Assembly: GCA_035258605.1 (NCBI GenBank)
Contig: DATFXD010000291.1
Span: 3,088 to 67,087 of the forward strand
Source of the DNA: AWTP1-13 sp035258605
Lineage (GTDB): Bacteria > Pseudomonadota > Alphaproteobacteria > Rhizobiales > Hyphomicrobiaceae
Direction: 5' to 3'
DNA: 64,000 bases
Shown: positions 25,285-35,226 of the stretch, one piece after another
Layout: each line of letters opens with the position of its first letter
Position numbering within the stretch: position 1 is the first letter of the stretch
Position numbers and translations under genes: made by a program
Notes under the pieces: generated by a model
Databases searched by the model: none
What the model was told of the DNA's origin: nothing
The model's input: the letters and a program-made list of their open reading frames with translations, nothing else

Positions 25285-26379
25285 ATGCGTGGCAAGTGTT
25301 TGCTGGCCGCAGGGTTGTGTCTGATGCTGGCGCCGGACGTGCTGGCACAGGGACCCGCGGCGGGCGATGGAGGCTGGACCACCCAGTCGAAGAGCGCCCC
25401 CAAGGCGGCGCCGGTGCCCGTGCCCGCGGCCGTGCCCGCAGCGGCAGGGCGGGAGACGCCCACCGCGCCGGCGGGGCAGGACCCCGGCTGGTCGGCGCAG
25501 GACATTCAGCTGGCCCAGGCGCGTTGCGCCGCGCTGCTCAAGGGCCTCGATGTGGTGGCGGTGCCGGAGCCTCCCCTGCGCGAGGGCAGCGACTGTGGGG
25601 CGCCGGCGCCGGTGCGCCTCATCAGCCTCGGCAAGGCGCCGCAGGTGGCGTTTTCGCCGCCGCCGACGCTGACCTGCGACATGGTTGCCGCCCTGCACAA
25701 GTGGCTTGAGCGCGATGTACAGCCGCTCGCCCGCAAGGTGCTGGCCGCGCCCGTGGTGCGCATCGAAACCATGAGCTCCTATTCCTGCCGCAATGCCTAC
25801 GGCCGCGTGCACGGACGGCTCAGCGAGCATGCCCGGGCCAATGCGCTCGACATCGCCGCGTTCGTGACCGCCGGTGGTCAGGCGGCGCAGGTGATGGCCG
25901 ATTGGGGGCCGACGCAGCGCGAAATCGCCGCCGCGGCCGCGGCGGCGCCCGAGAAGACGGCGACCGCGGCGGCTGCCGCGCCGCCAGCAGCGTCGACGGC
26001 AGCGTCGACGGGCCGGGTCGCCGACGGCGCGGCGCCAAATGCGTTGGCGGCCGCCCCGGCCGACCCTCTGGCCAAGGCCGCCGCGGCGGCGGTGGGCCGT
26101 TTTAGCATCACCCTTCCCGGGGTGATGGTGGACATCGGTGGCGGGGGATCCCAAACCGGGTCGGCGTTCGGGCCGGCGAGCCGCCTTGGCGGCCCCAAGC
26201 CCAAGACCGCGGCCGTCGCCGCGCCGACCAGCGATGCCCACGTCGACTTCCTGCGCGCCGTGCACGCGGCCGCCTGCAACGAGTTCGGCACCGTGCTCGG
26301 ACCGGAGGCCAACCGCACCCACAAGAATCACTTTCACGTCGACATGGCCGAGCGCCCCCACGGGGCGATTTGCGAGTAG
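25285..26379 (+). CDS. exported extensin-like family protein with Ala-rich insertion
   Basis: This 364-residue protein starts at ATG 25285 after a GGGGGGCAAG ribosome site. The signal peptide is residues 1-22 (ending VLAQ). The extensin-like C domain appears in two parts: residues about 80-208 ('METMSSYSCRNAYGR'-type segment, 'LSEHARANALDIAAFVTAGG') and about 317-364 ('FLRAVHAAACNEFGTVLGP', 'THKNHFHVDMAER'). Between them about 105 residues are Ala/Thr/Gly-rich, an insertion not usual for the family. The family is related to D-Ala-D-Ala carboxypeptidase-like zinc folds (H...D...HxH), so a cell-wall role is likely. Confidence 0.88.
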   Translation: MRGKCLLAAGLCLMLAPDVLAQGPAAGDGGWTTQSKSAPKAAPVPVPAAVPAAAGRETPTAPAGQDPGWSAQDIQLAQARCAALLKGLDVVAVPEPPLREGSDCGAPAPVRLISLGKAPQVAFSPPPTLTCDMVAALHKWLERDVQPLARKVLAAPVVRIETMSSYSCRNAYGRVHGRLSEHARANALDIAAFVTAGGQAAQVMADWGPTQREIAAAAAAAPEKTATAAAAAPPAASTAASTGRVADGAAPNALAAAPADPLAKAAAAAVGRFSITLPGVMVDIGGGGSQTGSAFGPASRLGGPKPKTAAVAAPTSDAHVDFLRAVHAAACNEFGTVLGPEANRTHKNHFHVDMAERPHGAICE

Positions 26380-26455
26380 TCGCGGCTGGCGGCTGCCGCT
26401 AGACTTGGCTACCGCGGTGTAGGACGGTTGCGCCCGCAGCGGCCAAGGAGCCACC

Positions 26456-27514
<1,059 letters not shown>

Positions 27515-27587
27515 GGGCTGCGACCGCCCGCCGGGCAGACCGTCGCCATCGTTGCATAGGCCAGGCGCTGCCGGTGTGGTGTCGCAC

Positions 27588-27617
27588 TTGATTGCATGCT
27601 CGACCCTCACCTATCAT
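27588..27617 (+). promoter_or_regulatory. candidate promoter upstream of bpt
   Basis: TTGATT (27588-27593) and TATCAT (27612-27617) with an 18-base spacer lie in the 266-base gap between hemB and bpt. The leader would be about 155 bases. Inferred from base match only. Confidence 0.35.
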
Positions 27618-27780
27618 CGCGCCATCGCCGTTGGGATCCCGGCGGCTGCCGGCGCGTTGCGCTGTGACAGACCGAAGGCTCCCGCGGCGACGTGGGATGT
27701 GATGGACGGCCTGCGCGAGCAGGTTGGGCGATGCCACCGCCAGGGACGTGGCTTCAGGCAGTACCGAGTGACGCGTACGC

Positions 27781-28515
27781 ATGACCGAGCAGCAGAAGCA
27801 TTTCCCTGAGTTCTACGTTACGGCGCCGCAGCCGTGCCCCTATCTGGCCGGACGCCTGGAACGCAAACTCTTTACCCATCTCACGCACGACAAACCGCCG
27901 GCGCTGGTCGACAACCTGCTCAAGGGCGGCTTTCGCCGCAGTCAGAACATCGCCTACATGCCCTATTGCGAGGGCTGCCAAGCCTGCATTTCGGTGCGCG
28001 TGTTGGTCGACGAGTTCAACCCCAGCCGCTCGATGCGCCGGGTCATCGACATGAACCGCGACCTCAGCGTGCGTCACCTGCAGGCAACGCCGACGTCGGA
28101 GCAATACGCGCTGTTTCGCGCCTACATCGACGCGCGGCACGCCGAAGGCGGCATGGCCGATATGACGGTGCTCGACTATGCGATGATGGTGGAGGACAGC
28201 ATCATCGACACCTTTCTCACCGAGTATCGGCTGCCGGCCGCCGGCGGCCGGCGTGACAAGGCACCGCTGGTGGCCGCGGCGCTGTGCGACCGTCTCTCCG
28301 ACGGCATTTCCATGGTCTACAGCTTCTATGACCCTGATGTCGGCCGGCGCGGCCTTGGCACGCACATGATCCTCGATCACATTGCCTACGCCCGGCGCTT
28401 GGGCGTGCCCTATCTATATTTGGGCTACTGGATCAACGGCTCGCCGAAGATGAGCTACAAGCGGCGCTTTCAGCCGCAGGAACAATTGACCGGCAACGGC
28501 TGGATTCGCAGCTAG
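27781..28515 (+). CDS. bpt: arginyltransferase (aspartate/glutamate leucyltransferase, Bpt)
   Basis: This 244-residue enzyme transfers an amino acid from aminoacyl-tRNA to N-terminal acidic residues, marking proteins for the N-end rule pathway. Evidence: 'PEFYVTAPQPCPYLAGRLE' at the N-terminus, the Cys-rich 'YMPYCEGCQACISVRV' near 59-74, and C-terminal 'LGTHMILDHIAYARRLG', 'YWINGSPKMSYKRRFQPQE'. Alphaproteobacterial Bpt proteins look like eukaryotic ATE1 but usually transfer leucine. The neighbour hemB is a usual association. Confidence 0.95.
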   Translation: MTEQQKHFPEFYVTAPQPCPYLAGRLERKLFTHLTHDKPPALVDNLLKGGFRRSQNIAYMPYCEGCQACISVRVLVDEFNPSRSMRRVIDMNRDLSVRHLQATPTSEQYALFRAYIDARHAEGGMADMTVLDYAMMVEDSIIDTFLTEYRLPAAGGRRDKAPLVAAALCDRLSDGISMVYSFYDPDVGRRGLGTHMILDHIAYARRLGVPYLYLGYWINGSPKMSYKRRFQPQEQLTGNGWIRS

Positions 28516-28584
28516 CGCGAACGCAAGGCTGCGGCCCGCAACCTGCCGGCGCGAGCGCGGCGGTCGCGGCAAACGCGAGGCGAG

Positions 28585-29673
28585 ATGGCCAATTCGATCG
28601 ATATGGCGGCGCAGCTGGCAGGCCAATCCTTGCGCTTTGCCTGGTACTTCACGCTCAACCGTCTGCTCGACTGGCGCAGCCAGCAACTGGGCAAGGCCGC
28701 GCGCTACGCGCCGAGCCGTCCGGTGCCGACGCGGCAACAGCTGATGGCCGAACAGACCGAGTTGTTGCTCAGCGATGCGCTGGCGGTGCGTGACGGGCTC
28801 TATCCGCCCATGGACGACGACGCCACGCCGCCGTTGCGGCACCTCGAGCGGGTCGGGCGGATGTTCGCCGACCTGGCCGGCACACTCGACCGCCGGGCAC
28901 ACAACGAGGCGATGACGGCGCGATCGGAGCCAGGCGCCGACCAGCTGCCCGCCTACTATGCACAGGATTTTCATTTCCAGACCGGCGGCTACCTGAGCGA
29001 AACCTCGGCCAAGCTCTACGATGTCCAGGTAGAGACCTTGTTCATGGGTGCCGCCGGGCCGATGCGGCGGGCGGCATTGCGGCCGCTGGGTGCCTTTGTC
29101 AACGGCCAGGATCAGCGCCGCTTGCATTTGCTGGACGTCGGCTGCGGCACCGGGCGCTTCCTGCGCCAGGTGCGGCTCGCCTATCCGGCGATGGCGCTCA
29201 AGGGCCTCGATCTGTCGCCCGCCTATCTGGCCGAGGCGCGCCAGCACTTGGGTAACCTGCGCGCGATCCAATGGATCGAGGCCGCCGCCGAGCGCATGCC
29301 GCTGGCCGATGCCAGCGTCGACGTCGCCACCGCCATTTTCCTCTACCACGAATTGCCCTCGCAGGTGCGGCGGCAGGTCACCGCCGAGATTGCGCGCGTG
29401 TTGCGGCCGGGCGGGCTGTTTGTGTTTGTCGATAGCCTGCAGCTCGGGGACAGGCCGAGCTGGGATGGCCTGTTGGAGAGCTTTCCGCATCGCTTTCATG
29501 AGCCCTACTATCGGGGCTACATCAGCGATGACCTTGACACCATGTTTGCAAGAGCGGGCCTGGCGGCGCTCACCACCCGCACGCCGTTCCTGTCCAAGCT
29601 GATGGTTCGGCGCAAGTCGGAGATGGCGGCGCCCGCGCCGAGCGAGCCGTCCGCTGCGGCGACGTTGGCCTAG
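28585..29673 (+). CDS. class I SAM-dependent methyltransferase
   Basis: This 362-residue protein has an extended N-terminal region (about 1-180) of unknown fold before a Rossmann methyltransferase domain. The SAM motif 'LLDVGCGTGRFLRQVR' lies at about 182-197, an acidic ribose-binding 'GLDLSPAYLAE' at about 210, 'AAERMPLADASVDVATAIF' is motif II, and 'RVLRPGGLFVFVDS' is motif III. The substrate is unknown. The co-directional bpt gene ends 69 bases upstream, so they may share a transcript. Confidence 0.88.
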   Translation: MANSIDMAAQLAGQSLRFAWYFTLNRLLDWRSQQLGKAARYAPSRPVPTRQQLMAEQTELLLSDALAVRDGLYPPMDDDATPPLRHLERVGRMFADLAGTLDRRAHNEAMTARSEPGADQLPAYYAQDFHFQTGGYLSETSAKLYDVQVETLFMGAAGPMRRAALRPLGAFVNGQDQRRLHLLDVGCGTGRFLRQVRLAYPAMALKGLDLSPAYLAEARQHLGNLRAIQWIEAAAERMPLADASVDVATAIFLYHELPSQVRRQVTAEIARVLRPGGLFVFVDSLQLGDRPSWDGLLESFPHRFHEPYYRGYISDDLDTMFARAGLAALTTRTPFLSKLMVRRKSEMAAPAPSEPSAAATLA

Positions 29674-29747
29674 CACCGCGCCCCGTCACCGATGTGCCCG
29701 CGGCAGCGTCGACGCGACGGGGCTGGGCGGGCTAATGTTGCGGGGTC

Positions 29748-30212
29748 ATGACCGCCGCGCGCCCGTCGTCCGCCGCCACACCCCCTGCCGTCTCCTGGCC
29801 GCGCTGCGGCGCCAGCGCCGCCATTTTCCGCGGCGGCGAGGTGCTGCTGGTGGAACGGGGCAAGGGGGCACTCAAGGGCCGCTGGAGCCTGCCGGGCGGG
29901 CACATCGAGCCCGGCGAGCGGGCCCGGTGCGCGGCCCGGCGGGAGCTTGCCGAGGAAACCGGCATCGAGGCCGATCTTGCCGGTCTCCTCGACATCCATG
30001 AAGTGCTGCTCAAATCCGAAACCGGTACCCTCATCGCGCACTATCTGATCGCCGTTTTCTTTGGCCGCTGGAGCGCCGGCGAGCCGGTTGCTGGCGGTGA
30101 TGCCGCCGCCGCGCGCTTTGTTGCCATACCCGAGGTCGGCCGCTACCCCATGACCGACGGCGCCGCCGATCTCATTGCCCGCGCCTGGCAGCGCCTCGAG
30201 GGCAGGCCGTGA
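29748..30212 (+). CDS. Nudix hydrolase
   Basis: This 154-residue protein has an intact Nudix box, G51-x5-E57-x7-R65-E66-x2-E69-E70-x-G72. Nudix enzymes cleave nucleoside diphosphates linked to another moiety. The surrounding 'ALKGRWSLPGGHIEPGE' and 'LIAHYLIAVFFGRW' resemble ADP-ribose or nucleotide-sugar pyrophosphatases of the ADPRase/MutT set, but the substrate is open. The next gene encodes a TIGR02301 protein. Confidence 0.92.
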   Translation: MTAARPSSAATPPAVSWPRCGASAAIFRGGEVLLVERGKGALKGRWSLPGGHIEPGERARCAARRELAEETGIEADLAGLLDIHEVLLKSETGTLIAHYLIAVFFGRWSAGEPVAGGDAAAARFVAIPEVGRYPMTDGAADLIARAWQRLEGRP

Positions 30213-30342
30213 CCGGGGTCGCGGGCGCCGCGTGGTCGCTGCGTGTTGCCGCAACGCCAGCGCTTGTCGCGCCCGACCCGGTAACGATTGGCAAAAAATT
30301 AGCGGCTTTATTTTTGCGCGTGACCGCGCCACGCTAACCGCC

Positions 30343-30747
30343 ATGCGAACACGTGCCGCCGTCCTGGCTTTAGGCCTCCTCGCTTGCGTGTGGCTGAGCG
30401 CCGTCGCGCAGGCCCAGGCGCCGCCGCCGACGCTGGCCTCGCCGGAAAACCGCCCCTACGACGACAAGCTGTTGCGGCTCTCGGAAATCCTGGGCGCGGT
30501 CCATTATTTGCGTGAGCTGTGCGGCAGCAACGATGGCCAGCTTTGGCGCGACCGCATGAAGGACCTGATGAACGCCGAGGGGTCCTCGGCGCTGCGCCGG
30601 GCCAAGTTGACGCGCAGCTTCAACGACGGCTACCGCAGCTACAGCCGCACCTACTACAGCTGCACGGCCTCGGCGCAGACCGCGATCCAGCGCTTCCTGA
30701 CGGAAGGTGCCGAGATCGCCGATGCCCTGGTCAAGACCGTGCCTTGA
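30343..30747 (+). CDS. TIGR02301 family exported protein
   Basis: This 134-residue protein has a signal peptide (1-25, ending AQAQ). 'ENRPYDDKLLRLSEILGAVH' followed by 'YLRELCGSNDGQLWRDRM', and 'NDGYRSYSRTYYSCTASAQT', match TIGR02301, a short exported alphaproteobacterial family of unknown function with two conserved cysteines. The two Cys could form a disulfide. In many genomes this family lies beside a Nudix gene, as it does here. Confidence 0.88.
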   Translation: MRTRAAVLALGLLACVWLSAVAQAQAPPPTLASPENRPYDDKLLRLSEILGAVHYLRELCGSNDGQLWRDRMKDLMNAEGSSALRRAKLTRSFNDGYRSYSRTYYSCTASAQTAIQRFLTEGAEIADALVKTVP

Positions 30748-30907
30748 GCGCCACACCCTCGGCGCCACGATAATTAATCGTTAACTGTTGTAGCGGACAC
30801 CCTGGCGCGCCGACCGTGTTAGGCACGGGGTGCGCGCGTCGGCTGTCGGGGGCCAGCCATGGGCGGCCGGACAACCAGCCGACGCGAGGGAAAAGGGGAG
30901 AGGATCG

Positions 30908-31150
30908 ATGGACCTTGGGCCGGTGAAAACCGACGACGCGAGCGTCAAGGCGCTCAACTACATTCTAGAGGCATGGGAGGAAGGCACCGAAAGCGGCATC
31001 GCCCCCGAGTTGATGGCCTATGCCGCGCTCTATACCGCTTTGACCGATTTGGTGGCCTCGTTCGGCGAGGAATCGGTGGTGAGCCTGGTGGCGAGCCTCG
31101 GTCCGCGCGTCGAGAAGGGTGAGTTCACCATCTACCGCGCGCGGCATTGA
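30908..31150 (+). CDS. small conserved-type protein of unknown function
   Basis: This 80-residue ORF has a strong ribosome site (AGGGGAGAGG) 5-6 bases before the ATG. The product is acidic, mostly helical in appearance ('ALNYILEAWEEGTESGIAPE', 'MAYAALYTALTDLVASFGEE'), and lacks a signal peptide or membrane segment. I do not recognise a named family. Good codon use and the ribosome site support it being real. It is convergent with the LysE gene, 24 bases apart. Confidence 0.72.
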   Translation: MDLGPVKTDDASVKALNYILEAWEEGTESGIAPELMAYAALYTALTDLVASFGEESVVSLVASLGPRVEKGEFTIYRARH

Positions 31151-31174
31151 TCGATCGGCGGCGGCCGCGGCGGT

Positions 31175-31834
31175 CTACCAAAAGCGCAGGCGCTTGATCA
31201 CCATCTCGCCGATCAGCACCCAGCCAAAGCCGACCATGACCAGGCCGGCGATGCGGTTGATCTGGCCGAGGCGCACGACGTCGAGGCGGTGTCTGATGGT
31301 GCTGATGAACTGCGACACCACGAACCAGTAGCTGAAGCTGCCGCCCATGATCGATGCCACCATGGTCAACGCGTCGATGTGCGATCCCACTTCGACGAAC
31401 GAGCTGACGCCGCCAAAAATCGCGACCAGCCCGATCACGGCGCTGGGGTTGGTGACCGTCAGGAAGAAGGTTTGCGGGATCTCCCACACGTAGTCCCACA
31501 ACGAGGCTTTGTCCGTGTGCGGTTCGGTGACGAAGGTCGGCTGCGTCAGGTAGAGCCGAATGCCCATGGCCAGCAGCGCCAGGCCACCGACGATCTGGAT
31601 GGCGGTGCGGTAGTCGCGCAGCGCCCCGGAAATGGCATTGACGCCGAGGGCGGCGCCGAGCGCGATGAGCCCGTCGCCGGCCATGATGCCGAGGCCGGCG
31701 GCCATGCCGCCAAAAAAACCGCGCTCGACCGCGCGCTGAATGCCGAGCAGATTGACGGGTCCGAACGGCATCGCCAGCAGAATGCCCATGGCGATGCCGA
31801 CCGGTATGATAAAGGGATTGGGAATGTAGCTCAC
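31175..31834 (-). CDS. LysE family translocator
   Basis: This 219-residue inner-membrane exporter has about six hydrophobic segments. 'IAMGILLAMPFGPVNLLGIQ' is the LysE signature start, and 'FFLTVTNPSAVIGLVAIFGG' carries the conserved Asn-Pro. The family exports amino acids such as lysine, homoserine or threonine. I start at GTG 31834, which places the first TM at the N-terminus and has AGGA seven bases upstream; the longer reading is not protein-like. Confidence 0.9.
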   Translation of the reverse strand: MSYIPNPFIIPVGIAMGILLAMPFGPVNLLGIQRAVERGFFGGMAAGLGIMAGDGLIALGAALGVNAISGALRDYRTAIQIVGGLALLAMGIRLYLTQPTFVTEPHTDKASLWDYVWEIPQTFFLTVTNPSAVIGLVAIFGGVSSFVEVGSHIDALTMVASIMGGSFSYWFVVSQFISTIRHRLDVVRLGQINRIAGLVMVGFGWVLIGEMVIKRLRFW

Positions 31835-31924
31835 GGCGGTCCTACACCGTCGCAACGGTACACTCGTTGCCGCAGGTGTTCGCACGCCCGCAAGCGAACA
31901 ACATGGCCTGACAAAGGACCCCCC

Positions 31925-32542
31925 ATGAGGCAGAAGCTGCGGCCCGGGCCGCAAACTGGTGCGCTGTCGTTATTCCTACTGATGGCCTTCATCCTTGTCC
32001 ATTGCGTCGCCGGGGTTGGTGCGGCCTCGGCGCAAGCCACGCGCGCTGCCAAGGCCGAACCGGCAACGGCGCCGCACGTCGGCTACGGCAGCGCCGATCT
32101 GCCGGCCCCCGTGCAGGAGATGCGCGAGGCGATCTTGAGCGCGGTCAGGTCTGGCCGCATCGAGGACCTGCGCTACGCCTACGAGCTCAATGAACTGAAG
32201 CCCGAACTGGCGGCCGAGCCTGTAGCCGATCCGGTGGCGTTTTGGAAGCAGATCTCCAGCGACGGGCGCGGGCTCGAGGTGCTGGCGGCGCTGGGCCAAA
32301 TCCTGGAGTCGGGCTGGGTGGCGCTGCCGACCGGACGCGATCTTGAGAACAACCGCATCTACGTGTGGCCGTATTTCGCGGAACTGCCGCTTGCCGACAT
32401 CACGCCGCCGCAACAGGTCGAGTTGTTGCGACTGATCGGCACAGGCCAGGGTCGCGAACTGGCGGCCAAGGGCCGCTACTGCTACTGGCGCATCGCCATC
32501 GGCGCCGACGGCGTCTGGCACTCTTTTCTTAAAATGCCGTAA
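31925..32542 (+). CDS. exported protein of unknown function
   Basis: This 205-residue protein has a signal peptide (1-37, ending ASAQ). The mature part has 'MREAILSAVRSGRIEDLRYA', 'ELNELKPEL' and a C-terminal 'CYWRIAIGADGVWHSFLKMP'. Similar proteins occur in Rhizobiales as hypothetical exported proteins, but I cannot assign a function. The end resembles an NTF2/SnoaL-like strand, a weak impression. It is divergent from the LysE gene, 90 bases apart, and precedes the L,D-transpeptidase gene. Confidence 0.8.
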   Translation: MRQKLRPGPQTGALSLFLLMAFILVHCVAGVGAASAQATRAAKAEPATAPHVGYGSADLPAPVQEMREAILSAVRSGRIEDLRYAYELNELKPELAAEPVADPVAFWKQISSDGRGLEVLAALGQILESGWVALPTGRDLENNRIYVWPYFAELPLADITPPQQVELLRLIGTGQGRELAAKGRYCYWRIAIGADGVWHSFLKMP

Positions 32543-32557
32543 CGGCTTGTGTTACGG
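32537..32557. promoter_or_regulatory. perfect inverted repeat upstream of the L,D-transpeptidase gene
   Basis: CCGTAAC (32537-32543) and GTTACGG (32551-32557) are perfect inverted copies separated by seven bases. The left arm overlaps the stop codon of the preceding gene. It may be an operator for the transpeptidase gene (start 32675) or a hairpin ending the previous transcript; there is no T-run. Confidence 0.4.
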
Positions 32558-32674
32558 AACTAACGTGCTGTTGCACCGTTCAAGGCGGGTAATTGGCTGA
32601 GGGATGGCGCTCGGGCGAGGGCGCGCAAAATCCACCCCGTGCAAGTAGCATCGACCAACCGAGGGATCGAGACC

Positions 32675-33496
32675 ATGTGGCGCGTGGCAGTATTGGGTTT
32701 GGCACTGATCGGGCTGTCGACGGCGGCGGAGGCACAAAGTTGGGGCTCGCCCTATGGCCGCGACTATCCCCCTTACGGCCGCGACTATCCCCCCGACGGC
32801 CGCGTCTATCCCTATGACTATCGTCCGGCGTCGCGCCAGGATTTCTTCAACTGGTGGAACAACGACGACGATGACGACGACCGCCCGCGCTCGCGCGGCC
32901 CGGCCGAGCGCGGCCCCACCGAGCGCGGCCCGGCCGAGCTGTCCGGTGGTGCACGGCCGCAGATCGCGCCGCTGGCACCCGCCACCATCAAGTTTCGGTC
33001 GAGCTATCCGGTGGGCAGCGTCATCATCGATACCCGCGGCCGCCGGCTGTTCCTGGTGCAGTCCGAGACCTCGGCGCTGCTTTACCAGATCTCGGTGGGG
33101 CGCGAGGGGTTCGCCTGGACCGGCACCGAAAAGATCTCCCGCAAGGCGCAATGGCCCGACTGGTTTCCGCCCGAGGAGATGCGCGCGCGCGACGGGCGCC
33201 TGCCCGAAAAAATGACCGGCGGCATCAAGAACCCGCTCGGTGCCATGGCGCTCTATCTCGGCAACAGCCTCTATCGCATCCACGGCACCAACGACGCCAA
33301 GTCGATTGGCCGGGCGGCATCATCGGGCTGTTTTCGCATGCTCAACGGTCACATCATCGACCTGGCGAGCCGCGTCGAGGTCGGCACGCCGGTGACGGTC
33401 GTGCACCGCCTGCCACCGGAACTCGAGCGGACCGTGGCCGAGCAGGTCGGAGATCCCTCCCGGGCGCGCGCGGCGCGGTCGATCGAACGCTTTTGA
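32675..33496 (+). CDS. L,D-transpeptidase (YkuD domain), exported
   Basis: This 273-residue protein forms 3-3 peptidoglycan cross-links or anchors lipoprotein to the wall. The signal peptide is residues 1-21. Residues 23-55 repeat a Tyr/Pro motif (YGRDYPP twice), followed by an Asp-tract and RGPAE/RGPTE repeats, a flexible low-complexity linker. The YkuD domain (about 110-255) holds H203 (RIHGTND) and catalytic C219 in 'AASSGCFRM'. An LdtR-like regulator gene lies 9 kb away, and in related bacteria LdtR controls such genes. The ATG is at 32675. Confidence 0.93.
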   Translation: MWRVAVLGLALIGLSTAAEAQSWGSPYGRDYPPYGRDYPPDGRVYPYDYRPASRQDFFNWWNNDDDDDDRPRSRGPAERGPTERGPAELSGGARPQIAPLAPATIKFRSSYPVGSVIIDTRGRRLFLVQSETSALLYQISVGREGFAWTGTEKISRKAQWPDWFPPEEMRARDGRLPEKMTGGIKNPLGAMALYLGNSLYRIHGTNDAKSIGRAASSGCFRMLNGHIIDLASRVEVGTPVTVVHRLPPELERTVAEQVGDPSRARAARSIERF

Positions 33497-33733
33497 GCCA
33501 GCGGCCTCGGGCCGCGCGGCCACCTGAGCCATGGGGGTGGACGCGGCCGACGCCGCCGCGCCGGCGCCCCCGCCGGCCGCGGCGCTGGCCACAACGCGCC
33601 CAGGCTTGCCTCGGGGCACGCCTGTCATTACCTCTTTGGGCAAAGATCGGGGTGCGCCGCGCTCGCGGCGGCGACAGCGCGTAGCGCACCTTGGCGCACC
33701 TTAAAGACCGACTGAAGACGAAGACGAGCGTCC

Positions 33734-34612
33734 ATGACAGCTCACAACATTGCCCGCTTGCCCGACCGCGCCGTCGTGCGCGTTGCCGGCGAGGATGCCG
33801 GCAAGTTCTTGCAGGGGCTCATCACCAACGACATCGACCTGTTGGCCCGGCAGCCGGCGATACATACCGCGTTGCTGAGCCCGCAGGGCAAGATGCTGTT
33901 TGAATTCTTTGTCATCGCCGCGGCCAATGGCTTTCTGATCGAGACCGGGGCCGCGCACGCCGCCCCGCTCGTCAAGCGCCTCGGGCTCTATAAGCTGCGC
34001 GCCAAGGTCGAGGTGAGCGAGGCCGCCGACCTTGGCGTGCTGGCGCTGTGGGGCGCGGCGCCGCCGACAGCGCCGCCACCGGCGGGCGCGATCGTGTTCG
34101 CCGATCCGCGCTGGGCGCCATTGGGCGCGCGCATGATTGCCGAGCAGCAGGCCGCGGCGGACCTGCTGGCGGCGGACCCGACGGCGGCGACGGCGGCCGA
34201 CTGGCATCGACATCGCATCGCCACCGGCGTGCCCGAGGCGGATCTCGACTATCGCCTGGGCGATAGCTTTCTGCACGAGGCCAACCTGGATCAGCTCAAC
34301 GGCGTCTCCTTCAGCAAGGGCTGCTTCGTCGGCCAGGAAGTGGCAAGCCGCATGCAGCACCGCGGCACGGCGCGCAAGCGCGTGGTCATGGTCGAGAGCC
34401 GCCAACCGCTGCCGAGCAACGCTGCGATTACGGCCGGCGCGACCGAGATTGGCCGCATCGGCTCGGTAAGCGGCGGCCACGGCCTGGCGCTCGTCCGCCT
34501 CGACCGTGCCGCCGAGGCCCAGACCCAGGGCCGCCAACTGACCGCGGCGGGCATCGCCATCAGCATCTTGAAGCCGGCATGGGCGCAGTTCGATATGGCG
34601 GAGGCGACATGA
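33734..34612 (+). CDS. ygfZ: folate-binding protein YgfZ (CAF17-like)
   Basis: This 292-residue protein carries the family hallmark K195-GCFVGQEV, in which the Cys is essential. It binds tetrahydrofolate and helps build or repair 4Fe-4S clusters. The N-terminal GcvT-like fold begins 'RVAGEDAGKFLQGLITNDID'. The stop overlaps the start of tag by four bases (ATGA), so the genes are translationally coupled. Confidence 0.94.
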   Translation: MTAHNIARLPDRAVVRVAGEDAGKFLQGLITNDIDLLARQPAIHTALLSPQGKMLFEFFVIAAANGFLIETGAAHAAPLVKRLGLYKLRAKVEVSEAADLGVLALWGAAPPTAPPPAGAIVFADPRWAPLGARMIAEQQAAADLLAADPTAATAADWHRHRIATGVPEADLDYRLGDSFLHEANLDQLNGVSFSKGCFVGQEVASRMQHRGTARKRVVMVESRQPLPSNAAITAGATEIGRIGSVSGGHGLALVRLDRAAEAQTQGRQLTAAGIAISILKPAWAQFDMAEAT

Positions 34613-35226
34613 CGGCCCGCGAGCCGGTGCGCTGCACCTGGGTCGGGATCGCCGATCCTGAGTATGCGCGCTATCACGACCAGGAATGGGGCGTGCCCAA
34701 GAGCGACGACCGCGCGCTGTTTGAGAAGCTGGTGCTGGAGGGCTTCCAGTCCGGCCTGTCGTGGCTGACGATCCTCAAAAAACGCGACAACTTTCGCGCC
34801 GCCTTTGATGGCTTCGACCCGGCCCGCATCGCCCGCTACGGCAGCAAGGACGTCACCCGCCTGATGGCCGACGCCGGCATCGTCCGTAATCGGCTGAAGA
34901 TCGAGGCCACCATCGACAACGCCCGCGCCATGCTGAAGCTCAATGAACGCGGCAGCCTGGCCGCGTTTTTGTGGGCGCTGGTCGACGGACGCCCGCAGAT
35001 CAACAGCCATCGCTCCTCGGCTAGCGTGCCGGCGCAGACGCCGAGCTCGGTGGCGATCTCAAAGGCCCTCAAGGCACAGGGCTTTCGCTTCGTCGGTCCG
35101 ACCACCGTTTATGCCTTCATGCAGGCGACCGGCATGGTCAATGATCATCTGGTGAGCTGCCACCGTTATGCCGCCTGCGCCAAGCTGCAGCACCGGTTCA
35201 AACCCCCGCAGGCGCGGTCAGCATGA
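34609..35226 (+). CDS. tag: DNA-3-methyladenine glycosylase I
   Basis: This 205-residue base-excision repair enzyme removes 3-methyladenine from DNA. The N-terminus has C9 and H23 ('CTWVGIADPEYARYHDQEW') and the C-terminus has 'NDHLVSCHRY', which together give the zinc site of Tag. The catalytic Glu is in 'LVLEGFQSGLSW'. It overlaps ygfZ and the HD gene by four bases each, so the three are one operon. Confidence 0.95.
   Translation: MTAREPVRCTWVGIADPEYARYHDQEWGVPKSDDRALFEKLVLEGFQSGLSWLTILKKRDNFRAAFDGFDPARIARYGSKDVTRLMADAGIVRNRLKIEATIDNARAMLKLNERGSLAAFLWALVDGRPQINSHRSSASVPAQTPSSVAISKALKAQGFRFVGPTTVYAFMQATGMVNDHLVSCHRYAACAKLQHRFKPPQARSA

Noticed and set aside
27515..27780. tRNA or riboswitch between hemB and bpt
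   Set aside because: I could not find a cloverleaf or a known riboswitch core; only a possible promoter.
30809..30843. Imperfect nested inverted repeat upstream of the 80-residue gene
   Set aside because: A ten-base bulge on one side makes the fold weak and its role unclear.
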